A stretch of DNA of 64,000 nt from Fibrobacter succinogenes (GCA_902800345.1 CADCDO010000002.1:62001-126000); one strand, 5' to 3'. Positions 25,766 to 34,504 are shown, counted from the first letter of the stretch. Numbers and translations are program-made. The notes: generated by a model not told the origin, from the letters alone.

Positions 25766-25789
25766 TTCCTCTTCATACACCTCCAACAT

Positions 25790-25821
25790 TGAGGGCCCGC
25801 CGATTGGCGAGCCCTTTTTTG
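25790..25821 (+). terminator. Rho-independent terminator after esterase 2
   Basis: GGGCCCGCC and GGCGAGCCC pair (one mismatch) around GATT, followed by six T. Confidence 0.8.
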
Positions 25822-25856
25822 GAATTAGTTTGTAGTTGTTAGTTTATAGTTATTAG

Positions 25857-26015
25857 TCAATAGTAATTAGTTAATAGATCAAAGCATTTATCAGAACCAT
25901 ACGCACCATGAACCATCAATACATTGTAATTTGTAACGGATTCCATCGGTTTTGGAATCGCCCAACCCATGATGGCTAAAACCATCATTAAAGCAACTAT
26001 TTCTTTCATAACCAT
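25857..26015 (-). pseudogene. Remnant of a secreted alpha/beta-hydrolase (lipase-like) gene
   Basis: An ATG at 26015 (or 26009) opens a 52-codon frame with a clear signal peptide (MKEIVALMMVLAIMGWA) followed by PMESVTNYNVLMVHGAYGSD. VLMVHGAYGS is the oxyanion-hole start of a lipase/PGAP1-like alpha/beta hydrolase. The frame then stops (TGA 25857-25859) and continues into TTAGT-type repeats, so only the N-terminus survives. It lies 14 nt downstream of another damaged gene on the same strand. Confidence 0.6.
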
Positions 26016-26028
26016 CTCTATGTTACTT

Positions 26029-26827
26029 TTAGAACTGTAAAATTATACCGTTATTCGCATGAAATCCCATTTTCAAAACACCTTGTCTAGGATAACATAC
26101 CCACGCATCTTTATACTCACATAAATTTCCATCAGCAAGAATCATTTTACCCAAAAAAAAGGCACCAGAAATCCATTTTTGATTTTCTATCAAAATACTA
26201 TCCTTCATTTTATTTTCATTTTTCAAATAAATATTCGCAGAGGAAGCATCATAATACAAGCAATAAACATCTTCGCCCCAAGCTCTAACATCATCACATT
26301 TCTTAATCCATTCCAAATTTTTATCAAGACGTTTATAAACAATTATTTTCGCAGCAGTATCCAGAACCGCATACTGGCAATTTTCTCCATCAGCATCAAG
26401 TTTTCCACCCAGAGCAATAAATTTCCCATCAAGCCAGTGACGAATTCGGTCTATTTTAAAAGATTCAGAGCATCCGTCATTTTTCCACGCCAATCTCATT
26501 TCGTGAGCTTTTTCGCCCACTTTCCACAAAAAAATGTTATCTCCTTCCCAACGCCAAAAAACAGAATCCGTCATCTGATACCAATGGTAGCCATTGCTCT
26601 TATTTGTTAACGAATCACTCCAACGCGGCCCATTCTCCTGAACTCGATAGTTGTAAACCATCATTCTATCATGACCACATGAGACATCCGAATAATAGCC
26701 GACCTCTCCCATCACTCCATCTAAACGACACATCATCCGAGCATCCCCACATGCATACGCATACGAGAACAACCGCCAAAACAGCGAGCAGTTTTTCAAA
26801 TCCAAGTTTGGTCATTTCCCTTTTCAT
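26029..26827 (-). pseudogene. Lipoprotein gene with apparent frameshift
   Basis: The ATG at 26827 starts a classical lipoprotein signal, MKREMTKLGF..CVCMWGC (Cys at codon 29), but this frame stops at 26669. The long body (about 230 residues to the stop at 26029, rich in W, K, D and beta-like, e.g. YHWYQMTDSVFWRWEGDNIF) is in another frame, offset by one base, with no good start of its own (only TTG 26805). The most economical reading is a single indel between about 26690 and 26741. The body is A+T-richer than its neighbours and no family was recognised. A sequencing error is the alternative. Confidence 0.55.
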
Positions 26828-27123
26828 AAGGGGTTTTTCCTATGTTTAAACCATTCTATTATAAATTTATATAAAAAAGTGTTATATATAATAGCTAGAC
26901 TTTACTGGATCCTATCGGTCGCATGCGCTCCCTCCAGGATGACTGTTCTAGGCTCTAGGATGACTGACTTTAGGATGACCTCATAAAAAGCATGCAAGCG
27001 AGTATCGCTTTTAGAAATTTTTGTTTACCACGTTCCTTTTGTTCTAAAAAAAATTATATTATCTATATTGGCCATCGATTAAAATCGACTGCCGATGGGG
27101 TTACGAGAAAGGAGCTAAAAAAA
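26828..27123. repeat. Intergenic region with degenerate repeat copies
   Basis: No gene seen. 26903-26943 is a TGGATCC..CAGGATGAC element copy, followed by two partial copies (CTAGGATGACTGAC, TTAGGATGACC). Near 27075, CCATCG and CGATGG form an inverted pair 45 bases before the esterase start. Confidence 0.55.
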
Positions 27124-28638
27124 ATGAAAAAAGCGAATTTTTTCGTATTTCCTCTTGCGCTCTTAACAGCGCTTTCTACGGCATCAGCGTTCACGCTAGC
27201 CGGAACCGTAACCGACGAAGCCGGGGCTCCAGTCTCGAACGCCTTCGTAAAACTCCTCATCAAGGGAGATTCCACCCAGACTGATAAAGATGGCAAATTC
27301 ACCCTCCACGAAAAGGAGGAGGTTTCCTTGCCTTACGAAAAGAAGGAGGTTTCCTTGCCTTCCGGCAGTTTCAAGCCCGGGCACATCAGCATCTCCGACG
27401 GGGTGCTCCGTTTTTCGCAGAGCAGCAACGCCCCCGTGCAGGTGAGCATATTCGACGTAATGGGGAACCGTGTTCTCCGCCAGGATTTGCTCGGTTCAGG
27501 CCAAGTCGACTTGAGGCAGGGCGTGACCGCCCAAGGCACGTACTTTGCGAAGGTCCGCGTGGGTAGCGCCATAGAAACGGTCCGGTTCACCGCGAACGGT
27601 TCCCGTTTTAGCGCCACCGCAGATGCAACTTACGACAAACGTGGCCATAAGGCTTTGCTAAAACCGGGTGACGGGGACACGCTCCGTGTCATAGCTTCCG
27701 GGTTCGACACGCTGAAAGTCGCAATTCCGAACCTCGACACGACCGTAACCCTGAAGCTCAAAAAGGCGAGTTCCGTAACCCCCGGCGAGCAGACTTACGC
27801 ATTCGGTTATGCGATGGGCAATGCGCCCACGCCTAGCAAGGGCTGCGGCAAGGACAATACACTCAAGGATAACTTCATGTTCACCGGTGGCGGCATCGAG
27901 CACGAAATTTACCTCACCATGCCCGAGAATTACGACAAGAACAAGCCCTACCGCCTTGTATTCGGTATGCACTACATGGGCGGTTCCGCCAAGAACGTGG
28001 CAACGAGGGAAGCCTACTACGGATTCCGCAATCAAAAAGGCGCCAAGGAAAATACCATCTTTGTGGCACCGCACGGATACACGGACGAAAACGGCAAGGA
28101 AAATCCATGGCGTTGCGGGGACGACAAGGACCACGTCTTCTTCGACGAGTTCCTCACCTACCTAAACGAGAATCTCTGCATCGATACTTCACGCGTGTTC
28201 TCCATCGGGTTCAGCTTCGGCGCTATGTTCTCTAACGCCCTTGCGCAGGATTTCCAGCACCGCTTGCGTGGTGTGGTGGTATTCGCGACGATGGACCAGG
28301 TGATTTACATGCCGAAGAACAAGGGTTTGCCTATCGCATGGATGGGAACCGTTGGCATGAGCGACAACCTCTGTACGCCAAAGCTTGGCCGCAGCGCCCG
28401 CGACAGGATTCTTAAGAACAACGGAAAGCCCGATGCAGACGGAAACTTCACCGACGCTAGAGGAGAACAGGCCGAAGAATACTCAGGCGGCAAGCACGTA
28501 TGCTACGACTACAAGACGGTCGATCCGCGTTTCCCCGTGAAATGGTGCACATTCGACGGCGAGCACTCATACTCCCCCCGCGAAGACGGCAAAGTGTGGA
28601 CAACCGAAACCGGCTGGGAATTCATCACGCAGTTCTAA
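27124..28638 (+). CDS. Secreted CE1-like esterase with nested N-terminal beta-domains (paralogue 3)
   Basis: 504 residues from ATG 27124 (AAAGGAG upstream; the longer frame to 26992 lacks a signal peptide at its start). Signal peptide about 1-22. Split regulatory-like domain (GTVTDEAGAPVSNAFVKLL, TDKDGKFTL .. GDTLRVIASGFDTLKV), inserted sandwich (VQVSIFDVMGNRVLRQ, GTYFAKVRVGSA) and CE1-like hydrolase with GFSFG as nucleophile elbow and DGEHSY near the end. It is closer to the paralogue at 38550 than to the two upstream genes in the hydrolase part (GGGIEHE, MGGSAKNVA). The linker carries a 27-nt tandem duplication at 27312-27361. Substrate unknown. Confidence 0.85.
   Translation: MKKANFFVFPLALLTALSTASAFTLAGTVTDEAGAPVSNAFVKLLIKGDSTQTDKDGKFTLHEKEEVSLPYEKKEVSLPSGSFKPGHISISDGVLRFSQSSNAPVQVSIFDVMGNRVLRQDLLGSGQVDLRQGVTAQGTYFAKVRVGSAIETVRFTANGSRFSATADATYDKRGHKALLKPGDGDTLRVIASGFDTLKVAIPNLDTTVTLKLKKASSVTPGEQTYAFGYAMGNAPTPSKGCGKDNTLKDNFMFTGGGIEHEIYLTMPENYDKNKPYRLVFGMHYMGGSAKNVATREAYYGFRNQKGAKENTIFVAPHGYTDENGKENPWRCGDDKDHVFFDEFLTYLNENLCIDTSRVFSIGFSFGAMFSNALAQDFQHRLRGVVVFATMDQVIYMPKNKGLPIAWMGTVGMSDNLCTPKLGRSARDRILKNNGKPDADGNFTDARGEQAEEYSGGKHVCYDYKTVDPRFPVKWCTFDGEHSYSPREDGKVWTTETGWEFITQF
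27312..27361 (+). repeat. 27-nt tandem duplication in the esterase linker
   Basis: GAAAAGGAGGAGGTTTCCTT and GAAAAGAAGGAGGTTTCCTT are successive units giving KEEVSLPYEKKEVSLP. It sits just before the nested sandwich domain. Confidence 0.75.
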
Positions 28639-28643
28639 AAAAC

Positions 28644-28723
28644 TGACCCCGGAACGGCGTCCGGGGTGACAATGCAACAAATAATGTAACTGGATCCTTC
28701 GTGCTTACGCACTCAGGATGACG
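28644..28723. repeat. Strong hairpin and TGGATCC..CAGGATGACG element
   Basis: ACCCCGGA and TCCGGGGT form an 8-bp stem just after the esterase stop (possible terminator without a T-run). A typical repeat copy follows at 28689-28723 (TGGATCCTTCGTGCTTACGC, ACTCAGGATGACG). Confidence 0.65.
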
Positions 28724-28809
28724 TTACCGCCAACATCCGAAAAACTCAGAAAGATGGTAAAAGGCGATGCCGCAACAAGTGCGGCATGACATCCACTGTC
28801 TACATCCTA

Positions 28810-30150
28810 CTAGATGAGTTTTTCCACTCTTGCGCAAAGCGCTTCGGCCTCCTCAGCCGTCGGAGCTTCGGCAATCACGCGGATGACGGGCTCGGTATTG
28901 CTAGCACGCACATGCACCCAGGAATTTTCCTTCCCGAGCCAAAGGCCGTCGCGATCGTCCGTTTTCCAGCCGACAAATTCCATCATTACCTTCGGGAGAA
29001 TGTCCGCGACCTTCTTGTCGCCAAGCTCGAACTTTTTCTTCGGCATCACGTAGGCCGGATTTTCGGCAACGAACTTTTCCGGACCACCGTTGTGGCGGGC
29101 CATCCAGCTGAGCACTAGCGCGACCGCCACGAGGCTATCGCGTCCATAATGGAGCGCCGGCAAAATCACGCCGCCGTTTCCTTCGCCGCCGATGACGCAA
29201 CCGTTCTCGATCATCTGGAGGCTCACGTTGATTTCGCCCACCTTGGCACGGCTAAACTTGCAGCCGTACTTCAAGGCGACATCTTCGTTCATGCGGCTCG
29301 TGGAGAGGTTCACGCAGACGCTACCCTTTTGAAGGCTAAGGACTTCGTCGGTCGCAATTGCAAGCGTGTACTCTTCGCCGATACTTTGTCCCAAGCCATC
29401 CACGAGGGCGCAGCGGTCCGCATCCGGGTCAACGGCAAAGCCCACCGCACAACCATTCTCTTTTACGGCGTTGCGCAAGTCTCCAAGATTTGCAGGAATC
29501 GGTTCGGCACCACGCGGGAACGTGCCGTCCGGATTGCAATGGACTCGGACAACTTCACAGCCGAGCGCTTCGAGCAAGCGAGGCACGATAAAGCTGCCGG
29601 CGCCGTTCACGGCATCGATCGCGACCTTGAAATGTTTCGCCTTGATGGCATCGACATCCACGAACGGAATCTTGAGCGTCCCCTCGATGTGGATGCCGTC
29701 CGCATCCGGGGCAACTTCGTACTTGCCCATGGCGCGGTAGTCGGAATAATCAAACTTGTTCTCGTCGGCAAGCGCAAAAAGTAGCTTGACATCGTCCGGG
29801 CCCAAGAAAAGCCCCTTGCTGTTGAGGAACTTAAGAGCGTTCCATTCGAGCGGGTTGTGGCTCGCCGTGATGATGATGCCCGCATCCGCCTTGAAATGCG
29901 TCGTCAAGAGTTCCACGGACGGAGTCGTCGAAAGACCGACATCGATGACATCGACTCCGGAAAGGCGGCAAATGCCCGCGACATACTGCACAATCGCCTC
30001 CCCCGTCGGGCGGCTATCGCGACCAATCACCACGCGTTTCGCCTTCGTGATTTCGAGGAAAGCCCGCACATGGCTCTGCAAGACTTGCGGGGTAAGAGTA
30101 TCGCCCACGATTCCGCGAATACCCGAAATAGAACGCATCAGTTTAGACAT
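28810..30150 (-). CDS. glmM: Phosphoglucosamine mutase / phosphohexomutase
   Basis: 446 residues; GGAGAAAATCT precedes the ATG. Alpha-D-phosphohexomutase family: IGRDSRPTGEAI near the N-terminus, phospho-serine loop IIITASHNPLEWNALK, metal loop DPDADRCALV, sugar-binding GGEGNGGV and phosphate-binding RASNTEPVIRVIAE. The GEGNGG loop and length fit GlmM, which makes GlcN-1-P for peptidoglycan and LPS, although a phosphomanno/phosphoglucomutase cannot be ruled out. It is followed by the cupin gene after 62 nt of reverse order (cupin lies upstream). Confidence 0.85.
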   Translation of the reverse strand: MSKLMRSISGIRGIVGDTLTPQVLQSHVRAFLEITKAKRVVIGRDSRPTGEAIVQYVAGICRLSGVDVIDVGLSTTPSVELLTTHFKADAGIIITASHNPLEWNALKFLNSKGLFLGPDDVKLLFALADENKFDYSDYRAMGKYEVAPDADGIHIEGTLKIPFVDVDAIKAKHFKVAIDAVNGAGSFIVPRLLEALGCEVVRVHCNPDGTFPRGAEPIPANLGDLRNAVKENGCAVGFAVDPDADRCALVDGLGQSIGEEYTLAIATDEVLSLQKGSVCVNLSTSRMNEDVALKYGCKFSRAKVGEINVSLQMIENGCVIGGEGNGGVILPALHYGRDSLVAVALVLSWMARHNGGPEKFVAENPAYVMPKKKFELGDKKVADILPKVMMEFVGWKTDDRDGLWLGKENSWVHVRASNTEPVIRVIAEAPTAEEAEALCARVEKLI

Positions 30151-30212
30151 AGATTTTCTCCAATAAATTAAAAATTGTCATTGCGTGGAAGCGCAGCTCC
30201 CGTGGCAATCTC

Positions 30213-30548
30213 TTATCCAAGTTCCGGAACGGCCGCATAAAACACGAGATTTTCCGGACCCTCGTTAATCAAACTGTGGGAATGACCCTTCGGGCAAAAA
30301 TGGCACTGCCCCGCCTCGACGTATTCAACGCCGTCATCGAAAAGCACCTTGCCCTTACCCGCCACGAAAAACATGATTTCGCTGTTGGATTCGTGCTTGT
30401 GGAACCCGATAGACGCCCCGGGTTCAAGCGTGCCATGCATGATGCGCGTCGTTCCGTCAAAATACATCTTGGCCTTGTATTCTTTTTCGCCCCCCTTAAA
30501 GTTCGGGAGCACCGTCGTTTCCATGCCTTTCAAATCAATAATCATCAT
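30213..30548 (-). CDS. Small cupin-domain protein
   Basis: 111 residues, one cupin barrel. Motif 1 is IGFHKHESNSEIMFFVAGKG (two His and a Glu for metal), motif 2 is CHFCPKGHSHSLIN. Such single-domain cupins bind metals or small sugars; no substrate can be told. ATGATG at the start allows 110 or 111 residues. It is in the same direction as glmM downstream. Confidence 0.85.
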   Translation of the reverse strand: MMIIDLKGMETTVLPNFKGGEKEYKAKMYFDGTTRIMHGTLEPGASIGFHKHESNSEIMFFVAGKGKVLFDDGVEYVEAGQCHFCPKGHSHSLINEGPENLVFYAAVPELG

Positions 30549-30606
30549 GACCTCTCTGGACAGAGGAAAAAATAGAATTTTTTACGACGGAATCTTCCAA
30601 ACACAC

Positions 30607-31380
30607 CTAATCGTAATGACGATAGCCGCTCAGGGCAAGTAAAATAAGGGCCGGAGTATAAAAACACCAAATAAAATTATTCGAGATGACCGCCATGATC
30701 TCCTGGCCGGAATGATCGGCCCCGGTCATGAGGGAGAGCCCCGTGAGGAAGTCACAGCACGTAAAGAAAATCATTCCAAGCATAATCTGCCTAGCGTTCC
30801 GTTGTGGATAAAAGCCCGTACTCGCAGATTTCCATGCGGCGTACAGAGAACATAACAGGAACGGCCCGTAAGATATGGACGCAAAGAACATTATCGAATC
30901 GTAGATGCCGAACAGATAAAGTACCGCCATCGAAATTGCAATGGCCAGCGGGAAAAACAAAATCCACGGGAAGGACCGGTCTTCTTCGCTTACCCGCGTA
31001 TGCCTAAAGACGAGCAAAAGCTGCGCCAGCAGGAAAAAGATGATTCCGAACGAAATAAACTCCCCGGTATTTTCCTCGAAGGGAATGACGTAATTGTGGC
31101 CAATTTTAAAGCAGGCGTCCGCACAAACAATCATTGCGAAAGCAGCCTGCAAAAAACGGCGGTCCCGAACGCCAACGGCCCTCTTACCAATAAATATGGT
31201 CATTGCGGCTACGATAACCGGAACAAGGAACTTTGTGATATGCTGATATTGGCTCGAATCTTTTAGGCAGGATTCTACGGCACCGCACTGATAAAAAACA
31301 GTCCAGTCACGAATAAAGAACGTTATAAACAATATAACGGCTAGCGCAATAAACAGATATATGTATTTTGGAATCCCCAT
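30607..31380 (-). CDS. Multi-pass membrane protein, weakly YhhN-like
   Basis: 257 residues from ATG 31380, chosen because AAGGGGAC precedes it and the longer frame upstream is non-hydrophobic. About eight TM helices. The second half (FGIIFFLLAQLLLVFRHTR, final TPALILLALSGYRHYD) recalls the YhhN/TMEM86 lysoplasmalogenase-type family by pattern, but the match is weak. Polar residues in membrane segments (CADACFKIGHN, CCDFLTG) could form an active site. Function unknown. Confidence 0.65.
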   Translation of the reverse strand: MGIPKYIYLFIALAVILFITFFIRDWTVFYQCGAVESCLKDSSQYQHITKFLVPVIVAAMTIFIGKRAVGVRDRRFLQAAFAMIVCADACFKIGHNYVIPFEENTGEFISFGIIFFLLAQLLLVFRHTRVSEEDRSFPWILFFPLAIAISMAVLYLFGIYDSIMFFASISYGPFLLCSLYAAWKSASTGFYPQRNARQIMLGMIFFTCCDFLTGLSLMTGADHSGQEIMAVISNNFIWCFYTPALILLALSGYRHYD

Positions 31381-31459
31381 AACTAAGTCCCCTTGATACA
31401 AATATAAACTGTTCTTTGGCAAAAAAACAAGGGGAATGGAGAAATAGTTGGTAGAACTT

Positions 31460-31640
31460 AGGGACGTCATCCTGAGGGGTTCACCCCGATATATGAAACT
31501 TGGCTCTTTAGAGCCTTAGTTGAATTATACTCAAAGAGCATAACTCTACTAGGCCACTAAAGTGGCGAGTATCGTTTAGGTTCGTAGGAGCATGATCCAG
31601 TGAAGGTATAGGGTTTTGTCGGTAGAACTTAGAGCTTAGA
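31460..31640. repeat. Mosaic repeat element
   Basis: It begins GACGTCATCCTGAGGGG and ends AGGAGCATGATCCAGTGAAGG, with internal stems GGCTCTTTAGAGCC and GCCACTAAAGTGGC. The element at 42302-42397 has the same ends and a different middle. Flanked by TAGAACTTAG words. Confidence 0.65.
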
Positions 31641-31692
31641 TAATTCGAAACTTGGATTTAGGAGTTAGGAATTGTGAAAAAACTGAATTATC

Positions 31693-32598
31693 TTAATTAT
31701 CTTTTTTCGGCTTGATTTTCGCGGTCATGTAGCTGAGCACGAGATTTTGCCATACAACGTAGCATGTGGGAGCAAGCGCCACGACCGGGCCCGCATAAAG
31801 GCTTGAGACCCAAATCACGAGTGTCGTGTTCTTTTGGCCCATGCTCTGCGAACCTTCGATGGGACGGCGGCCACGTTCGCAAATCCAGCCAAGCCAGAAC
31901 TGCAAAATGCAAAGCACAAGCGAAACCGCGGCCATGAGCGGGAGCTTTCCGCTATTCCACAAGTCGGCAAAACCCATCTCGCGGATGTCAAAACTCGCCT
32001 TAGACAAAATAATGAACACGGAAAACGTCCAGACGAACATCGTGTACTTCTGGAATTTCGCGGCACGGTCGGCGAGTTCCGGATAAAAGTTGCGGAGCCC
32101 GAACGCAAACGCAAGCGGAATGCTGATAATCGGCTGGATCGTGTTGAATATTCTCATCGCAATTTCAGACAAGTTTGTTTCCGCTCCCGTCAAGTAGCCA
32201 AAGACTATCGGGATGCTGAAGCACGCAATCAGGTTTCCGCTAAGGAAAATCTTGAGCGCCAAGGACGCACTGCCGCCAAGCATTTTCGCCATAGCAGGCG
32301 CCGCATTCGCGGGCGGGCAAAGCGCGATAATCGCACCGCCAAGCAGCACTTCGCGCGGCAAATGGAACAACTCCACAATGCCCCAAAGGGCGGCGATAAT
32401 CACGAGGCTTGCAACAAACGCACGAGCTTCGATCTTGAACGTGTAGCCGTGCGTCTGCGGCGGGATTTTCGTTACGAACGTAAGGAACATCATGATGCCG
32501 ATCGTAAACGGCAAGAGCGGCGCTAAAAAGTGCGCTTGAGGAATGAGGATGCCCGCAAGGATTGCGATGGGCATGAGAATCGCGCGTAAGTTTCCCAT
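31693..32598 (-). CDS. Bile acid:sodium symporter (BASS/SBF) family transporter
   Basis: 301 residues, nine to ten TM helices filling the whole protein. GAIIALCPPANAAPAMAKMLGGSASLAL and GQKNTTLVIWVSSLY correspond to the two crossover regions of BASS proteins (usual C-P-G-x--N, and E-x--QN---A). It probably moves an organic anion with Na+; the substrate is unknown. The C-terminus is short and basic (KIKPKKDN). No obvious operon partner. Confidence 0.82.
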   Translation of the reverse strand: MGNLRAILMPIAILAGILIPQAHFLAPLLPFTIGIMMFLTFVTKIPPQTHGYTFKIEARAFVASLVIIAALWGIVELFHLPREVLLGGAIIALCPPANAAPAMAKMLGGSASLALKIFLSGNLIACFSIPIVFGYLTGAETNLSEIAMRIFNTIQPIISIPLAFAFGLRNFYPELADRAAKFQKYTMFVWTFSVFIILSKASFDIREMGFADLWNSGKLPLMAAVSLVLCILQFWLGWICERGRRPIEGSQSMGQKNTTLVIWVSSLYAGPVVALAPTCYVVWQNLVLSYMTAKIKPKKDN

Positions 32599-32673
32599 AG
32601 CGAGGACAAAGGTAGTAATTTAGGTATGGGCTATGGGGTCGCTTTCGCGGGTGCGACGTATTCTCTCTACATT

Positions 32674-32704
32674 AAAAAAGCGGAGCAATAGCTCCGCTAA
32701 TTTT
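32674..32704 (-). terminator. Terminator of lysA
   Basis: GCGGAGC-AATA-GCTCCGC hairpin. On the minus strand it is followed by TTTTTT. It lies 118 bases after the lysA stop. Confidence 0.75.
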
Positions 32705-32716
32705 ACGTAAAACTTT

Positions 32717-32755
32717 AACTGGATGCTTCGCGGCTATTCGCCACTCAGCATGACG
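32717..32755. repeat. TGGATCC..CAGGATGACG element, variant copy
   Basis: AACTGGATGCTTCGCGGC .. CACTCAGCATGACG; the stem is preserved by paired changes (GGATGC with GCATGA). Confidence 0.7.
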
Positions 32756-32821
32756 TATTATCGCAACACCGCAATACAACGCAAAGTTCATTATTGAGTT
32801 AGAAACGAAGCTATGCGAAGT

Positions 32822-34084
32822 TTATAATTCGATAATTCTGTCGTTTTGGAGGAGCTGCTCAAAAGTCTGGCGTTCGCGGATGACTTTAAGTTCGCCCTTC
32901 GTGAACATGACTTCGCCAGCGTAACGACGGCTGTTGTAGTTGCTGCTCATGGCGGCGCCGTAAGCACCCGCATCATGGAGAATCAACAAGTCGCCGACCT
33001 TCGCTTTCGGGAGCTTGCGCGTCACGACAAAGCCGCCTTCTTCCTGCGTGAACACGTCACCGGATTCGCAGAGCGGGCCCGCCACGACGGCATCGACCAT
33101 CTCGTTCATTTCGCGACCGTCGCGGGCAATCACGGAAATGCCGTGGTAACTGCCGTAGAAGCTCGGGCGCACGAGATCGGTAAAGCCAGCGTCCAAGAGG
33201 TAGAACAAATTATCGCCCTGCTTCTTGACCGCACGGATTTCGGCCATCAGGAATCCGCTTTCTGCAACAAGGTAACGGCCCGGTTCCACTTCGAGGTGGA
33301 CTTCATGACCGATGCTCTGCTGGATGTTCTTGCGAGCCTTGTCCCAGAGGTCGTAATAAGCCTTCACGTCGATGCGGTTCGCCTTGTCTTCTTCGTGGTA
33401 CGGAATCGGCAGACCGCCACCCGCGCTAATTGTGCGGAGATGGGACCCCAAGCGGCGGCTAGCGTCGCACATGGCATCGCAAACCTTGGAAAGATGTTCA
33501 AAGTCGGAACCCGAACCGATATGCATGTGGAGTCCAGTAATCCACATGCCGTTGCTCTGCGCCAGCTTGATGCAGTCCTTGATCTGCTCGTGCCACACGC
33601 CGTGCTTGCTGAGCGGGCCACCCGTGTTGACCTTGCTCGAATGCCCGTGGCCAAAGCCTGGATTCACGCGGAGCGTCAATTCAGACTTCACGCCAAAATC
33701 GGCAAGCTGCTGGATCATGTCCGGCGAGCCCACGTTCACGTGGATGTCGTACTTCTTGACAAGTTCAAGAGCGTCACGGTCGAAGATATCCGCCGTATAG
33801 ACGATTTCCGGGACCTTGCCCTTTTCCTGACCACCCTTGAAACCGGCCTTGAGCGCACGCACAATTTCGCCAGCGCTCACCGCATCCACGACGCAGCCAA
33901 GCTTTTTCATGAGCGAGACGACAGAGAGGTTCGGGCAAGCCTTCTGCGCAAAACGCACGTTGTCAAAAACCTTCACGTCGCTCACAGCGCGTTCAATAGT
34001 CGCACGGTCATAGAGCCAAAGCGGAGTGCCGTATTCACTAGCCGCTTTCAAAAATACTTCTTCAGGGATGGAATAGTTTTTCAT
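32822..34084 (-). CDS. lysA: Diaminopimelate decarboxylase
   Basis: 420 residues. PLP enzyme of fold type III converting meso-DAP to lysine. The PLP Lys is in VRFAQKACPN; the PLP-phosphate loop is GGGLPIPY; EPGRYLVAESG and CESGDVF (catalytic Cys in the C-E-S-x-D motif of the partner subunit) are present; HMHIGSGS fits the family. The protein starts MKNYSIPEEVFLKAASEYGTP. The family also contains carboxynorspermidine decarboxylase, but the CESGD and overall length favour LysA. No DAP-pathway genes adjoin it. Confidence 0.92.
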   Translation of the reverse strand: MKNYSIPEEVFLKAASEYGTPLWLYDRATIERAVSDVKVFDNVRFAQKACPNLSVVSLMKKLGCVVDAVSAGEIVRALKAGFKGGQEKGKVPEIVYTADIFDRDALELVKKYDIHVNVGSPDMIQQLADFGVKSELTLRVNPGFGHGHSSKVNTGGPLSKHGVWHEQIKDCIKLAQSNGMWITGLHMHIGSGSDFEHLSKVCDAMCDASRRLGSHLRTISAGGGLPIPYHEEDKANRIDVKAYYDLWDKARKNIQQSIGHEVHLEVEPGRYLVAESGFLMAEIRAVKKQGDNLFYLLDAGFTDLVRPSFYGSYHGISVIARDGREMNEMVDAVVAGPLCESGDVFTQEEGGFVVTRKLPKAKVGDLLILHDAGAYGAAMSSNYNSRRYAGEVMFTKGELKVIRERQTFEQLLQNDRIIEL

Positions 34085-34104
34085 ACAGGGGCAAATTTAG
34101 AAAA

Positions 34105-34250
34105 TAGAACCTAGAGCCTAGAGCCTAGGGCTTAGGATTATTAGGAATTAGGAGGGTGAACAAGGAGGAATGGAATTTAAGGCTGAAAGGCAAGAGAAAA
34201 GAACTCGAATGCACTATCAGGAACGCTTTTTCATCTGCTCGTTTTTTACA
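34105..34250. repeat. CCTAGAG/TTAGGA short-repeat region
   Basis: GAACCTAGAGCCTAGAGCCT, GGGCTTAGG and ATTATTAGGAATTAGGAGG follow each other from 34107 to 34155. The remainder to 34390 is A+T-rich without a recognised RNA element or gene until the microprotein. Confidence 0.45.
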
Positions 34251-34393
34251 AATTGTGTAAAGAAAATGGTGTCAGACATCATAACAACTTATATCCTTTT
34301 TTAGCCATTTTTTGTCGTCCGCAATTTTTTATCGACAACATTAAGATCTTTTTTTATTATCTTTTTGTAAAAAGTAAAACGAAGGAAAACGAA

Positions 34394-34504
34394 ATGGAAC
34401 AAAAAAAAGAATATCAGTCTCCCGAAATGAAGGTCGTCGAGCTCAAGCATCAAAACAATCTGCTGGGAACGAGCATTCCCGGCTATGAACATCTTTTCAA
34501 CTAA
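34394..34504 (+). CDS. 36-residue microprotein, possible peptide precursor
   Basis: ATG 34394 preceded by GAAGGAAAAC. The frame is open further upstream, but the extra N-terminus is encoded by A+T-rich spacer. The peptide begins MEQKKEYQSPEMKVVELKHQ and ends NNLLGTSIPGYEHLFN. The pattern K-E-Y-x-x-PEMKVVELKxQxxLLxGS is like the short leader-type peptides common in rumen and gut Bacteroidota and Fibrobacter genomes (inference from memory of the pattern), where a conserved leader precedes a variable tail, as in ribosomal peptide precursors. No maturase or transporter gene is adjacent. A strong terminator follows, so it is a one-gene unit. Confidence 0.7.
   Translation: MEQKKEYQSPEMKVVELKHQNNLLGTSIPGYEHLFN

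Noticed and set aside
26992..27123. Longer N-terminus for esterase paralogue 3
   Set aside because: The extra 44 codons cover spacer DNA before a strong RBS and a proper signal peptide at 27124.
27312..27361. CRISPR-like direct repeats
   Set aside because: Only two adjacent units inside a coding frame, no spacers and no cas genes; the 12-bp repeats at 55424 are likewise coding tandem repeats.
34085..34390. Possible lysine riboswitch upstream of lysA
   Set aside because: The leader consists of short simple repeats and A+T-rich DNA; no lysine-riboswitch stem arrangement was seen.
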